Positions 15,948 to 23,092 of a stretch of 60,892 nt of DNA are shown here, one piece after another. The stretch is from Silicimonas sp. (GTDB taxonomy: Bacteria; Pseudomonadota; Alphaproteobacteria; Rhodobacterales; Rhodobacteraceae): the NCBI GenBank assembly GCA_022824525.1, contig JAJDZT010000014.1, positions 1-60,892 of the forward strand, read 5' to 3'. Every line of letters begins with the position of its first letter. The first letter of the stretch is position 1. The translations under genes were made by a program, and so were the position numbers. Under the pieces are notes generated by a model, which had not been told where the DNA came from, did not search any database, and worked only from the letters and a program-made list of their open reading frames with translations.

Positions 15948-18042
15948 TTTCAGCCTGATCCAGCATGGTGAAAAAGCCGCCGTTTTCAACGATCTCGGTC
16001 AAAAGTGGTGCGGGCGGTTTGATGGCGGCACTTTCCCGCGACATGGCGGTGATGTGCTTCAGAACGTGTTCGGGGCCCATCAGGTCGGCTGCGAACATCA
16101 CACCACCCGTGCGCCGCGCAAAGCTGAGACCGTGGATCGCGAGCATGTCGATGTCTTCCGCACGTTTGGCGATGCCCTCACCGAGGAGGTGAGCCCCTGC
16201 CCCGGCCATTGCGGAGACACAGCGCGCGCGAATTTCGCCATCGGTCAGGACGCGCACCTTGATTTGCTTTGCCGTTCGATCGGCGTCGATCATCGCCTCG
16301 ACTTCCGGGTCGGGGATGCCTGCTTTGCCGCGTTGCTTGTAGATGTAATATCCGCGACCCGTAGCTAGCCCCGGTCGCCCGGTCGAGATCATGACGGAAT
16401 CGATGCCGCCTCCCCGCTGTCCTTCCATACCGCGAGGCGCACTCGCTCGGTCGATCCCGATCAAATCGCGCCACGCAAAGGACCCGAACGGCAGGCCCCA
16501 ATCCTTGAGCGCCGCATCGATCTGTGTAACGCGCGCGCCATCCTCGAGACAAAGGTCCGCCGCCGCGTGGAGCGCTTCCATGATCGTCGAACCGATGGCG
16601 TTTCGCCCCGGCGCGGTGTCGATGATCAGACGATCCAGTTTCCGCGCCAAGGCCCGGGCCGTGGCGACGGCGCGCGGACCGGTTTGATCGGTTACGGCCA
16701 TTTCAACGGCGCGGTTCTTGCGGACCCCGGGGAAGAAACGCATGCCGACCACGTCAGATGGACGTCCTGTCATGGCGGCGACGGAGCCAATATCCACACG
16801 TTCGCCACCCACGACATAGATCGCGCCGGCCTTCATGGCGGCGTCCAATTCCTTGACACGCTCTTTCGTGAGAACCGGCATGGGATCAATGACGACGTCG
16901 GCCGATGCGACACGGTGATACCCGGCGACCGCGTGCATGCGGTCGAGCACGTCTTCAACGGCGTCTTCCGTCATGGACCCGGCAGCGACCCGCGCGTCGA
17001 AATGACCGATAATGCGGCTTACGCCATCCTCAAGGGCCATCTCATCGACCTCGGCGACGGTGACCTGAAATCCTGCATCGAGACATTGGACGGCGACTTC
17101 GGCACCAAGCCCTTTCGCTCCGACGACGGTCACACCGGTCATCGCGCGTGATGCGACGCGGCCTTCCCATTTCGTGGCCGCCTGAAGCCGACGTTCGGCG
17201 GCAAAGATGTAGCGCAGTGACTGCGAGTGTTCGGAATTGACGAGGTCGTCATAAGCCGCCTCTTCCAAGCCTCGTCCGATGTCATAAGGCAGAAGCAGCG
17301 CGGCTTCGACGCATTCGATCAGCCGTGACGGAGCATCGAGCGGGGCGGCGTCGGCGGCCTTCCGGAAATTCGAAACAGCCTCAAGGAAGTCTGTCCCCTC
17401 CCCCAAGCGATCCCGTCGGGTCGAGCTTCGGCGCAGATCGCCTTCGCTTCTCGCCAGTTGAGTCGCGTTTCGGATGGCAGCCTCTACCGGCGCGTTTTCG
17501 ACCAGGACGTCGACAAGCCCGAGCTTCTGAGCGGATGCCCCCGGAACCGAACGCCCGCTGAGCAGGAGTTTCAGCGCCGCAACACCGCCAATGACTTTCG
17601 GCAGGCGTTGCGTACCGCCTGCATTTGGCACGAGGCCCAGAGTGATATCAGGCGCTCCTAGCCGCGCCGCCGGCGTTGCAACACGCAGATGCGCGGCCAA
17701 GGCCAATTCGAGGCCGCCGCCAAGGGCCGGTCCGTCGATGGCCACAACCACGGGTTTGCTGAGTGCTTCGACGCGGTCGCAAAGCTGCGCGAGCGTCGGC
17801 GTGCCCGGGGGGACGTCTTCGGCCAGTCCGGCACCAGCGGCAAAAGCGCCGGGCGTTCCGGTTATGACCACCCCCTTGATGTCATCCGAGTTCTCTGCGG
17901 TATCAAGTTGGCTCAACAAGCCAATGCGTACCGCGGATTGCAGCGCAGCCGTCGGCGGGTTGTCGATGGTCAAAACGAGCACATCGTCTCTGCGCTCTGA
18001 CTTGACCTTGTCTGCGACCGTAACTTGTTCTTCCCGTCCCAT
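15940..18042 (-). CDS. FadJ-like fusion: enoyl-CoA hydratase plus degenerate 3-hydroxyacyl-CoA dehydrogenase
   Basis: This 700-residue protein has a crotonase domain (about 15-190) with the oxyanion-hole pattern GGGLELALAAHLRV (Glu112), while the second catalytic Glu position is Asp132 (PDITLGLVPNAGGTQ). A 3-hydroxyacyl-CoA dehydrogenase-like part follows: a Rossmann region VTVVGAKGLGAEVA at 304-317 and two C-terminal helical domains. In working dehydrogenases a Ser-Asn-Thr-Ser and a catalytic His in GxHFF are needed. Here these read GGERV (412-416) and GMRFFPG (433-439), with Arg435 for His. The hydratase half may act while the dehydrogenase half is probably altered or inactive. It is not next to a thiolase (fadA) gene. 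Confidence 0.82.
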   Translation of the reverse strand: MGREEQVTVADKVKSERRDDVLVLTIDNPPTAALQSAVRIGLLSQLDTAENSDDIKGVVITGTPGAFAAGAGLAEDVPPGTPTLAQLCDRVEALSKPVVVAIDGPALGGGLELALAAHLRVATPAARLGAPDITLGLVPNAGGTQRLPKVIGGVAALKLLLSGRSVPGASAQKLGLVDVLVENAPVEAAIRNATQLARSEGDLRRSSTRRDRLGEGTDFLEAVSNFRKAADAAPLDAPSRLIECVEAALLLPYDIGRGLEEAAYDDLVNSEHSQSLRYIFAAERRLQAATKWEGRVASRAMTGVTVVGAKGLGAEVAVQCLDAGFQVTVAEVDEMALEDGVSRIIGHFDARVAAGSMTEDAVEDVLDRMHAVAGYHRVASADVVIDPMPVLTKERVKELDAAMKAGAIYVVGGERVDIGSVAAMTGRPSDVVGMRFFPGVRKNRAVEMAVTDQTGPRAVATARALARKLDRLIIDTAPGRNAIGSTIMEALHAAADLCLEDGARVTQIDAALKDWGLPFGSFAWRDLIGIDRASAPRGMEGQRGGGIDSVMISTGRPGLATGRGYYIYKQRGKAGIPDPEVEAMIDADRTAKQIKVRVLTDGEIRARCVSAMAGAGAHLLGEGIAKRAEDIDMLAIHGLSFARRTGGVMFAADLMGPEHVLKHITAMSRESAAIKPPAPLLTEIVENGGFFTMLDQAETS

Positions 18043-18099
18043 GGTTTCTCATATGCCCCATGGGTGCCTGAGAACTCAAGTAAAGTTAAACTGAAAACG

Positions 18100-18285
18100 T
18101 TAAACCGGCACGTTGTCCCACATCTCATCGAGATCGTCGGCGATATCCGGCTTTTGCTGCTCGACCGCGTTTTTCGTCTGCGGTTTCATTTTCGTCGGGT
18201 CGTTTTCGACAAGACGCAGTTTCTGTTTTTGAGTACGCAGTCTCTTGTTCAATTCGTTGTTCGAGACGGCTGCGGGCTTAACCAT
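18100..18285 (-). CDS. Small charged hypothetical protein
   Basis: This 61-residue, highly polar protein, MVKPAAVSNNELNKRLRTQK at its start, is basic in the first half and acidic at the end (DIADDLDEMWDNVPV). GGGAGG lies 7 bases before the ATG, which supports translation. The longer open frame upstream lacks such a site. It sits between the ArsR gene and the FadJ-like gene on the same strand. I recognise no family. It is probably soluble and partly disordered. Confidence 0.6.
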   Translation of the reverse strand: MVKPAAVSNNELNKRLRTQKQKLRLVENDPTKMKPQTKNAVEQQKPDIADDLDEMWDNVPV

Positions 18286-18392
18286 CGAATTCCTCCCAAA
18301 ATGCGCGAGTTCAATATGGGCAACATGGCGCGAGTTCCCCACAGTCATGTGACAATTCGCGCAAACTGGCACGCCGCAACCCGGACCGCTGA

Positions 18393-18731
18393 TCAGATCT
18401 TGTCCACCCTGCCAGATTGAGCGGCACTCCGAGAACGGTAAAGAACCTCTAGCACGGGTACGATCCGTGCGTCCACGATCCTGTACGTGACCGCGCGCCC
18501 CGTTCGGTCGCCAGTCACAATGCCCTCCCGACGAAGGCGCGCCAGTTGCTGGGATACATATGCCTGCCCCAGCCCAAGGGACAGTTCCAGGTCGCTGACC
18601 TGTTGAGGTTCACGAACAAGCTCCTTGAGAATGCGCAGCCGCCACGGATTGCCGATCGCCTTCAAAAGGCGCGCGGCGTCGACTGTATCAAAACTCGGGT
18701 CAGGTTCGTTCTGCTTCAGCTCTCCGTCCAT
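18393..18731 (-). CDS. ArsR-family winged-helix regulator without cysteines
   Basis: This 112-residue ArsR/SmtB protein has the core LLKAIGNPWRLRILKELVRE and DNA helix GLGQAYVSQQLARLRREGIV. This resembles the BigR/SqrR branch that senses persulfide with two Cys residues (near positions 41 and 107), and the gene is divergent from a persulfide-dioxygenase-type gene. However, the chain contains no Cys at all: the first site reads RILKEL and the second region YRSRSA. It therefore cannot form the known disulfide or tetrasulfide switch. It probably still binds the shared intergenic region and represses the sulfur genes, with another signal. Confidence 0.85.
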   Translation of the reverse strand: MDGELKQNEPDPSFDTVDAARLLKAIGNPWRLRILKELVREPQQVSDLELSLGLGQAYVSQQLARLRREGIVTGDRTGRAVTYRIVDARIVPVLEVLYRSRSAAQSGRVDKI

Positions 18732-18747
18732 GCTTCACTCGCACATC

Positions 18748-18776
18748 TTGATTCTTATTCAAAAAACTGCATATGT
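18748..18776 (+). promoter_or_regulatory. Candidate promoter of the sulfur module
   Basis: TTGATT (18748-18753) and ATATGT (18771-18776) are separated by 17 bases and lie 26 bases before the MBL gene. This is a good fit to a housekeeping promoter inside an otherwise AT-rich 71-base gap shared with the ArsR gene. The ArsR operator should overlap it. A short imperfect dyad AAC-TGCATAT-GTT covers the -10 region. Confidence 0.5.
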
Positions 18777-18802
18777 TCTTCTGGTAATCGAAAGGTCCCA
18801 CC

Positions 18803-19672
18803 ATGACCCCTCATGTCACCGCTTTCTTCGACGACGCGACCAACACGGTTTCGTACGTCGTTCGCTACCCCAACGGCCAATCGGCCGCCATCGTCGACAG
18901 CGTTCTGGATTTTGACTACGCGTCCGGTTCCACAAATACGTCCTCTGCCGACAGGGTTATTGAGTATACGCGGGAAAACGATCTTCGGATCGATTGGATT
19001 TTGGAAACGCATGTTCATGCCGATCACCTGAGCGCCGCGCCCTACCTGCAAGAGCATCTCGGCGGGAAAATCGGGATTGGTGCGGAGATCACCACGGTTC
19101 AGGACACCTTCGGAAAGGTGTTCAATGAAGGGACCGAGTTCCAGCGGGACGGCAGCCAGTTCGACCGACTTTTCAAGGAAGGGGACGCATTCCAGATCGG
19201 CCAGATGCGGGGCGACGTTCTGCATACGCCCGGCCATACGCCCGCCTGCCTGACATACGTCATCGGTGATGCCGCGTTCGTGGGCGACACGCTTTTCATG
19301 CCTGACTTTGGCACGGCACGCTGCGACTTCCCGGGTGGTTCGGCCGAAATGCTCTACGACAGTGTGCAGAAGATCCTCGCGTTGCCCGATGAGACACGGA
19401 TTTTCGTCGGGCATGATTACCTGCCGAAAGGCCGTGATCAGTTCGCTTGGGAAACCACGGTTGCCGAACAGAAGGCCGCGAACATCCATATCGGTGGCGG
19501 GAAGAGCCGCGAAGACTTCGTCGAGATGCGCGAGTCGCGCGATGCCACGCTCGGCATGCCGAAGCTCATCATCCCGTCCCTGCAGGTGAACATGCGCGCC
19601 GGTCATATGCCGGAGCCTGATACGGACGGTGATGTCTATCTCAAGGTCCCGGTCAACAAACTAGGAAAGTAA
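18803..19672 (+). CDS. Persulfide dioxygenase-type metallo-beta-lactamase-fold protein
   Basis: This 289-residue cytosolic protein has the MBL motif THVHADH (His70, His72, Asp74, His75), His145 (HTPGHTPA), Asp162 (GDTLF) and His204 (VGHDYLP). The order and length match the ETHE1/Blh group, which uses one iron to oxidise glutathione persulfide to sulfite. The two YeeE/YedE genes follow immediately (4 bases), and the set is divergent from an ArsR repressor. This is the common arrangement of a sulfide/persulfide detoxification operon. Some similar proteins are glyoxalase II-like, but the neighbours make persulfide oxidation more likely. Confidence 0.87.
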   Translation: MTPHVTAFFDDATNTVSYVVRYPNGQSAAIVDSVLDFDYASGSTNTSSADRVIEYTRENDLRIDWILETHVHADHLSAAPYLQEHLGGKIGIGAEITTVQDTFGKVFNEGTEFQRDGSQFDRLFKEGDAFQIGQMRGDVLHTPGHTPACLTYVIGDAAFVGDTLFMPDFGTARCDFPGGSAEMLYDSVQKILALPDETRIFVGHDYLPKGRDQFAWETTVAEQKAANIHIGGGKSREDFVEMRESRDATLGMPKLIIPSLQVNMRAGHMPEPDTDGDVYLKVPVNKLGK

Positions 19673-19676
19673 AGAA

Positions 19677-20099
19677 ATGCCAACAGAATGGCTTATGGGG
19701 CTCCTTGGCGGTGGCCTGATCGGTCTCGCCGCCGCAATGTATCTTCTCTTGAATGGCCGGATCATGGGAGCATCCGGCATCGTCGGGGGACTGGTGGACG
19801 GATCAGGCGGGTTCAAATCTGAACGCGCCGCCTTCCTCGCCGGGCTGGTGATCGGACCCGGTGTGGTCGTCGTGTTGGCGGGAGGGGCGGAGACGCATCT
19901 GACCGGAAACTGGGGCGTCGTGATCCTTGCCGGATTGCTCGTGGGCCTGGGCACGCGACTTGCCAATGGATGCACCTCGGGACACGGCGTTTGTGGCCTG
20001 TCCCGCTTCTCGCTTCGGGGTTTCGTGGCAACCGCGTTCTATCTGCTTGCGGGCGGTGTGACAGTGGTCTTGGCGAAACATCTGTGGGGGGTCGTCTGA
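19677..20099 (+). CDS. YeeE/YedE-family sulfur transporter, first half protein
   Basis: This 140-residue membrane protein with about four helices contains GTRLANGCTSGHGVCGLSRF, the Cys motif of the YeeE/YedE (TsuA, PmpA) family, whose Cys residues relay thiosulfate or another sulfur species through the channel. It is half the size of fused TsuA. The partner is the next gene, whose ATG shares one base with this stop. The pair probably forms one channel that imports or exports sulfur compounds handled by the dioxygenase. Confidence 0.88.
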   Translation: MPTEWLMGLLGGGLIGLAAAMYLLLNGRIMGASGIVGGLVDGSGGFKSERAAFLAGLVIGPGVVVVLAGGAETHLTGNWGVVILAGLLVGLGTRLANGCTSGHGVCGLSRFSLRGFVATAFYLLAGGVTVVLAKHLWGVV

Positions 20100-20524
20100 T
20101 GCGGAACCTTTATGCATTTGGTGCGGGTGGCCTGTTCGGGATCGGCCTTTGGGTGTCCGGCATGACTGACACGCGGAAAGTGATTGGTTGGCTTGATATC
20201 TTCGGAGATTGGGACCCGACGCTGGCATTCGTTCTTGGAGGCGCGGTTGGCGTCATGTTTGTCGCCTGGCGGATCGCGGCAGGCCGCGCGGCCCCTGCCC
20301 TCGGTGGCGATTTTCCGGAGGCACCGGAACCCAGACTTGGGCGCAACCTTGTGTTGGGCTCGATCCTGTTCGGAATGGGTTGGGGATTGGCAGGATTGTG
20401 CCCCGGACCTGCGATGGCTTCGCTCAGCTGGGGCGGCGGCGGTGGGTTGCTTTTCCTCGTTGCCATGCTGGCGGGCATGCTGGCTGCGCCGCCGGTGCGT
20501 GCGCGCCTCGCGACCGAGGGTTAG
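20099..20524 (+). CDS. YeeE/YedE-family sulfur transporter, second half protein
   Basis: This 141-residue membrane protein has about four helices. FGIGLWVSGMTDTRKVIGWL and GWGLAGLCPGPAMASLSWGG are the second-repeat motifs of the YeeE/YedE family, with the conserved Cys in GLCPGPA. It starts within the stop of the previous gene (TGATG) and ends the operon, followed at once by a strong terminator. It is expected to pair with the first half protein in the inner membrane. Confidence 0.88.
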   Translation: MRNLYAFGAGGLFGIGLWVSGMTDTRKVIGWLDIFGDWDPTLAFVLGGAVGVMFVAWRIAAGRAAPALGGDFPEAPEPRLGRNLVLGSILFGMGWGLAGLCPGPAMASLSWGGGGGLLFLVAMLAGMLAAPPVRARLATEG

Positions 20525-20547
20525 TCCCCGAAACGCAAATGAGATTG

Positions 20548-20585
20548 ACCGGGACCGTGGGCATGCCTGTCGGTTCCGGTTTTTT
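20548..20585 (+). terminator. Rho-independent terminator of the sulfur operon
   Basis: ACCGGGACC (20548-20556) pairs with GGTTCCGGT (20572-20580), with one G-T pair, around a 15-base loop. Six T follow directly (20580-20585). It lies 24 bases after the second YeeE gene. Confidence 0.88.
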
Positions 20586-20691
20586 GCGCATGGCCGTCCG
20601 TGATGGGCACAATGGTCGTCGGGAGCGGTGTCATTTTGTTTATGCCACGGATCGCCTATGTCTCCCGGAAACGAACGGAAGCGAGCGTGAC

Positions 20692-21024
20692 ATGACCTAC
20701 GTGTCCATCACAGGATTGAGGCTGAAGGCCATCTGGCATTATCCGCATTTCATGCGCCTTTCCATTCCGGCAATGGCGGCGGCACAGAGTGCCGAAGGCT
20801 GCCTGTCGGCAAGTGCCAGACACATCAACGGTGTGCATCATACCTTGAGCGTCTGGACCTCACGCGAGGCCATGCTGGTTTTCATGCGCGGCAAGGCCCA
20901 TCGGCTTGCGATGAAGGATTTGCAAAAGATCGCAACCGGCAAAACCTATGGTGCCGAGATGGAAGAGATCCCCGACTGGTCGGAAGTTCACGCGCTTTGG
21001 GAAAAGAATGCGCGCTCATATTGA
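20692..21024 (+). CDS. DUF3291-like / dimeric ferredoxin-like-fold protein
   Basis: This 110-residue soluble protein fits the dimeric alpha/beta barrel of the DUF3291 and antibiotic-monooxygenase type. RHINGVHHTLSVWTSREAML and FMRGKAHRLAMKDL resemble the segment in which such proteins compare Trp and His positions near the active cleft. Some relatives bind haem or oxidise carotenoids. Only a fold-level assignment is justified. The ATG at 20692 was chosen because GGAAG lies shortly upstream and the longer frame passes through a terminator. It stands 43 bases before the peroxidase gene and may be co-transcribed with it. Confidence 0.6.
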   Translation: MTYVSITGLRLKAIWHYPHFMRLSIPAMAAAQSAEGCLSASARHINGVHHTLSVWTSREAMLVFMRGKAHRLAMKDLQKIATGKTYGAEMEEIPDWSEVHALWEKNARSY

Positions 21025-21067
21025 GGCATTCGCTCATCCGCTTGGTCCATTCCGGCGTAGAAGTCAC

Positions 21068-21592
21068 ATGAAACACATTCTCACGTCCCTTCTTCTGGTG
21101 CTATCCGCAGAAACCGCGTCCGCATCCGCCCTGACCGGTACGTTTGCCTCGATCGATGGCGGAACGCTTTCCATCGAGGAATGGCGCGGGCGCCCGGTTC
21201 TGGTTGTGAATACGGCGTCGCTTTGCGGATTTACGCCGCAATATGAAGAGCTTCAGGAACTGCAGAACCGCTACGAGGATGTGGGCCTCGTTGTCCTCGC
21301 CGTGCCTTCGAACGACTTCCGGCAGGAGCTGGCATCGGACGAGGAAGTAAAGGACTTTTGCGAGATCACGTTCGGTCTGACCTTGCCGATGACCACGATC
21401 ACGGATGTGCGGGGCGAGGATGCGCATCCCTTCTATCAGCAGCTAGAGGCCACGATCGGGTTCACGCCTGCATGGAACTTCGACAAGGTGCTTGTCGGCC
21501 CGGACGGTGAAGTTGTGGACACGTGGCGCTCGATCACCCGACCCACGGCACCCGTCATTGTCGACGCTATAGAAACACTGCTTTCTAACTGA
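21068..21592 (+). CDS. Glutathione peroxidase-family protein, exported
   Basis: This 174-residue thioredoxin-fold peroxidase has VVNTASLCGFTPQYEELQEL, in which Cys53 is the peroxidatic residue (Cys rather than selenocysteine). FDKVLVGPDGEVVDTW is the usual C-terminal motif, and WNF contains the conserved Trp/Asn pair. The first 20 residues (MKHILTSLLLVLSAETASAS) form a signal peptide, so it works in the periplasm. Such enzymes reduce hydroperoxides, mostly with thioredoxin-like donors in bacteria. The start is the ATG at 21068. The longer frame would overlap the previous gene. Confidence 0.88.
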   Translation: MKHILTSLLLVLSAETASASALTGTFASIDGGTLSIEEWRGRPVLVVNTASLCGFTPQYEELQELQNRYEDVGLVVLAVPSNDFRQELASDEEVKDFCEITFGLTLPMTTITDVRGEDAHPFYQQLEATIGFTPAWNFDKVLVGPDGEVVDTWRSITRPTAPVIVDAIETLLSN

Positions 21593-21677
21593 ATACGCGG
21601 AAATCCCACGGAAACCCGTCTCAATCTTGCCGCATTCGCGTGGTGCAGATGTATCCGGTTTAAGGAAGGCAGAAACA

Positions 21678-22706
21678 ATGCCATTTGAATTTCCGAATTG
21701 GGAGCAGGTCTTGTACCGGCTCTGGCGTCTTCGTCGATTGATCGCATTCGCAAATGCGGTGCCCTTCGTGTTCTTCGCGCTTCTGGGACTTGTGGGCCTG
21801 AACACGCTGACCGATTCTGTGGCGGGATTGCTGGCGCTGACAGTCGTGCACTTCATGATCATCGCGGCGCATGCGATTCTGTTTCCGAATGCATCGGAAG
21901 AAACGTTGATCGTCGCGTTTCTCCTCACCGTGTTTGGGCTCATCATGGCAATCTTTCCGATTCTGATCGGTTTCGTCCTGTGCCTCGCCCTCGCGGCCTG
22001 GGCCCTGGTATGGGGACAGAGTTTGTTGATGGAGCTCCTCAGCCGGACCGAAACGCATGATCCCGACACGACAGCGCGCGTGACGGTCAAGGCAAAGCCG
22101 GAAGCGGTGCGCGCCTTCTTCCCGCTGCGCCCGAACAGCATTCGCGGACAGTTCACATGTGGACCGGCTGATGAAAAAGGCGCATTTCCCGTTTGGCACG
22201 AGTTGTCGACGCTTGAGACGGCAGGTGCCGCGGTACCGACAGAGGATGTTGTGCTCGACAAGGTGATGTCCAAGCTGGGCCAGGAAGGGGTCGATCTGAC
22301 CCAGAGTTCCGCTTCTGCTACTGCCCCGAAGTCAGACGCGATGCAGGGCCCTCCGAGTTTCTGGGCGAAAATCGAGATCGACGAACCCGGGTTCCAGCGC
22401 ACCCGGCTGTTCTTCCGGACGCCGTCGGGAGAGGAAGAAGAGAGCTCGACGGTCGAGCATCGGTTCAAGTCAAAGAAGACTGGCGTTCAGGTGACAGAGA
22501 CCGACAGCACGATCGGTTATCCCAAGGGGCTGAGCGTCATGATGTGGCTCAACGATTTCCAGAAGGACGGTCTGGTGCATCTGCGTGAGTTGCTGGAAGC
22601 CTCGCCGTCTGCGACCTCGCTTCGGCTTTCTCATCGCTGGTCGATCCTGACGATGGCAGGGCAATGGTTCGCACAGAAGCGCTTTGGGCGCGCGGAGAAG
22701 GCCTGA
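21678..22706 (+). CDS. Membrane-anchored hypothetical protein
   Basis: This 342-residue protein begins with three closely spaced hydrophobic segments (about 22-44, 50-72 and 77-118). A polar domain of about 200 residues without membrane segments follows, presumably cytosolic, and includes Trp/Phe-rich strands such as PSFWAKIEIDEPGFQRTRLF. I recognise no known domain. AAGGAAGG lies 9 bases before the ATG at 21678. It is probably monocistronic. Confidence 0.72.
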   Translation: MPFEFPNWEQVLYRLWRLRRLIAFANAVPFVFFALLGLVGLNTLTDSVAGLLALTVVHFMIIAAHAILFPNASEETLIVAFLLTVFGLIMAIFPILIGFVLCLALAAWALVWGQSLLMELLSRTETHDPDTTARVTVKAKPEAVRAFFPLRPNSIRGQFTCGPADEKGAFPVWHELSTLETAGAAVPTEDVVLDKVMSKLGQEGVDLTQSSASATAPKSDAMQGPPSFWAKIEIDEPGFQRTRLFFRTPSGEEEESSTVEHRFKSKKTGVQVTETDSTIGYPKGLSVMMWLNDFQKDGLVHLRELLEASPSATSLRLSHRWSILTMAGQWFAQKRFGRAEKA

Positions 22707-22810
22707 GCCCGCTAAATCATCCAGACCAGGTTCGGCCCGCCCGTTTCTTTCAGAAACGCGCTACACCGAACGCCGCAATTTTCGCTTCGCAAAGATCGCG
22801 GTAAATAAAA

Positions 22811-22834
22811 TGGGCCTCCCGAGAGGGAGGCCCA
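22811..22834 (-). terminator. Strong hairpin terminator downstream of nrdJ (bidirectional)
   Basis: A perfect 10-pair stem, TGGGCCTCCC with GGGAGGCCCA, closes a GAGA loop. On the minus strand it is followed by TTTTATTT, so it should stop leftward transcription from nrdJ. On the plus strand it may also stop transcripts from the membrane protein gene. Confidence 0.8.
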
Positions 22835-23092
22835 GTTTCGCTTGTCAGGCTCACTCTTTGTGTACCGCCCGGTTTCTGCCTGCGGCCTGACCCGCGTTCA
22901 GGATGAGCGCACCCATCCCACATCGAAAGGCAGCGCCTCTCGAAAAGGCAGGGAATGAGGCGTGAACCCCAGGGGAATTTCCCTGCCCTCGTTCGAGTGG
23001 GTCAGCGTTTCCACTCTCCCTCTCGTGAAGTCGGGCGCGAACGCCCTCCCTCGTCTCCACGTCGGAACTCAGGCGAGTTCCGGCGGTATTCG
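22835..23092. other. Intergenic stretch after nrdJ, no gene seen
   Basis: These 258 bases between the nrdJ stop and its terminator show no open frame with a ribosome site or known motif. AGGG-GAATTT-CCCT (22971-22984) is a short palindrome. The region is presumably a long 3' untranslated tail of the nrdJ message. Confidence 0.5.
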
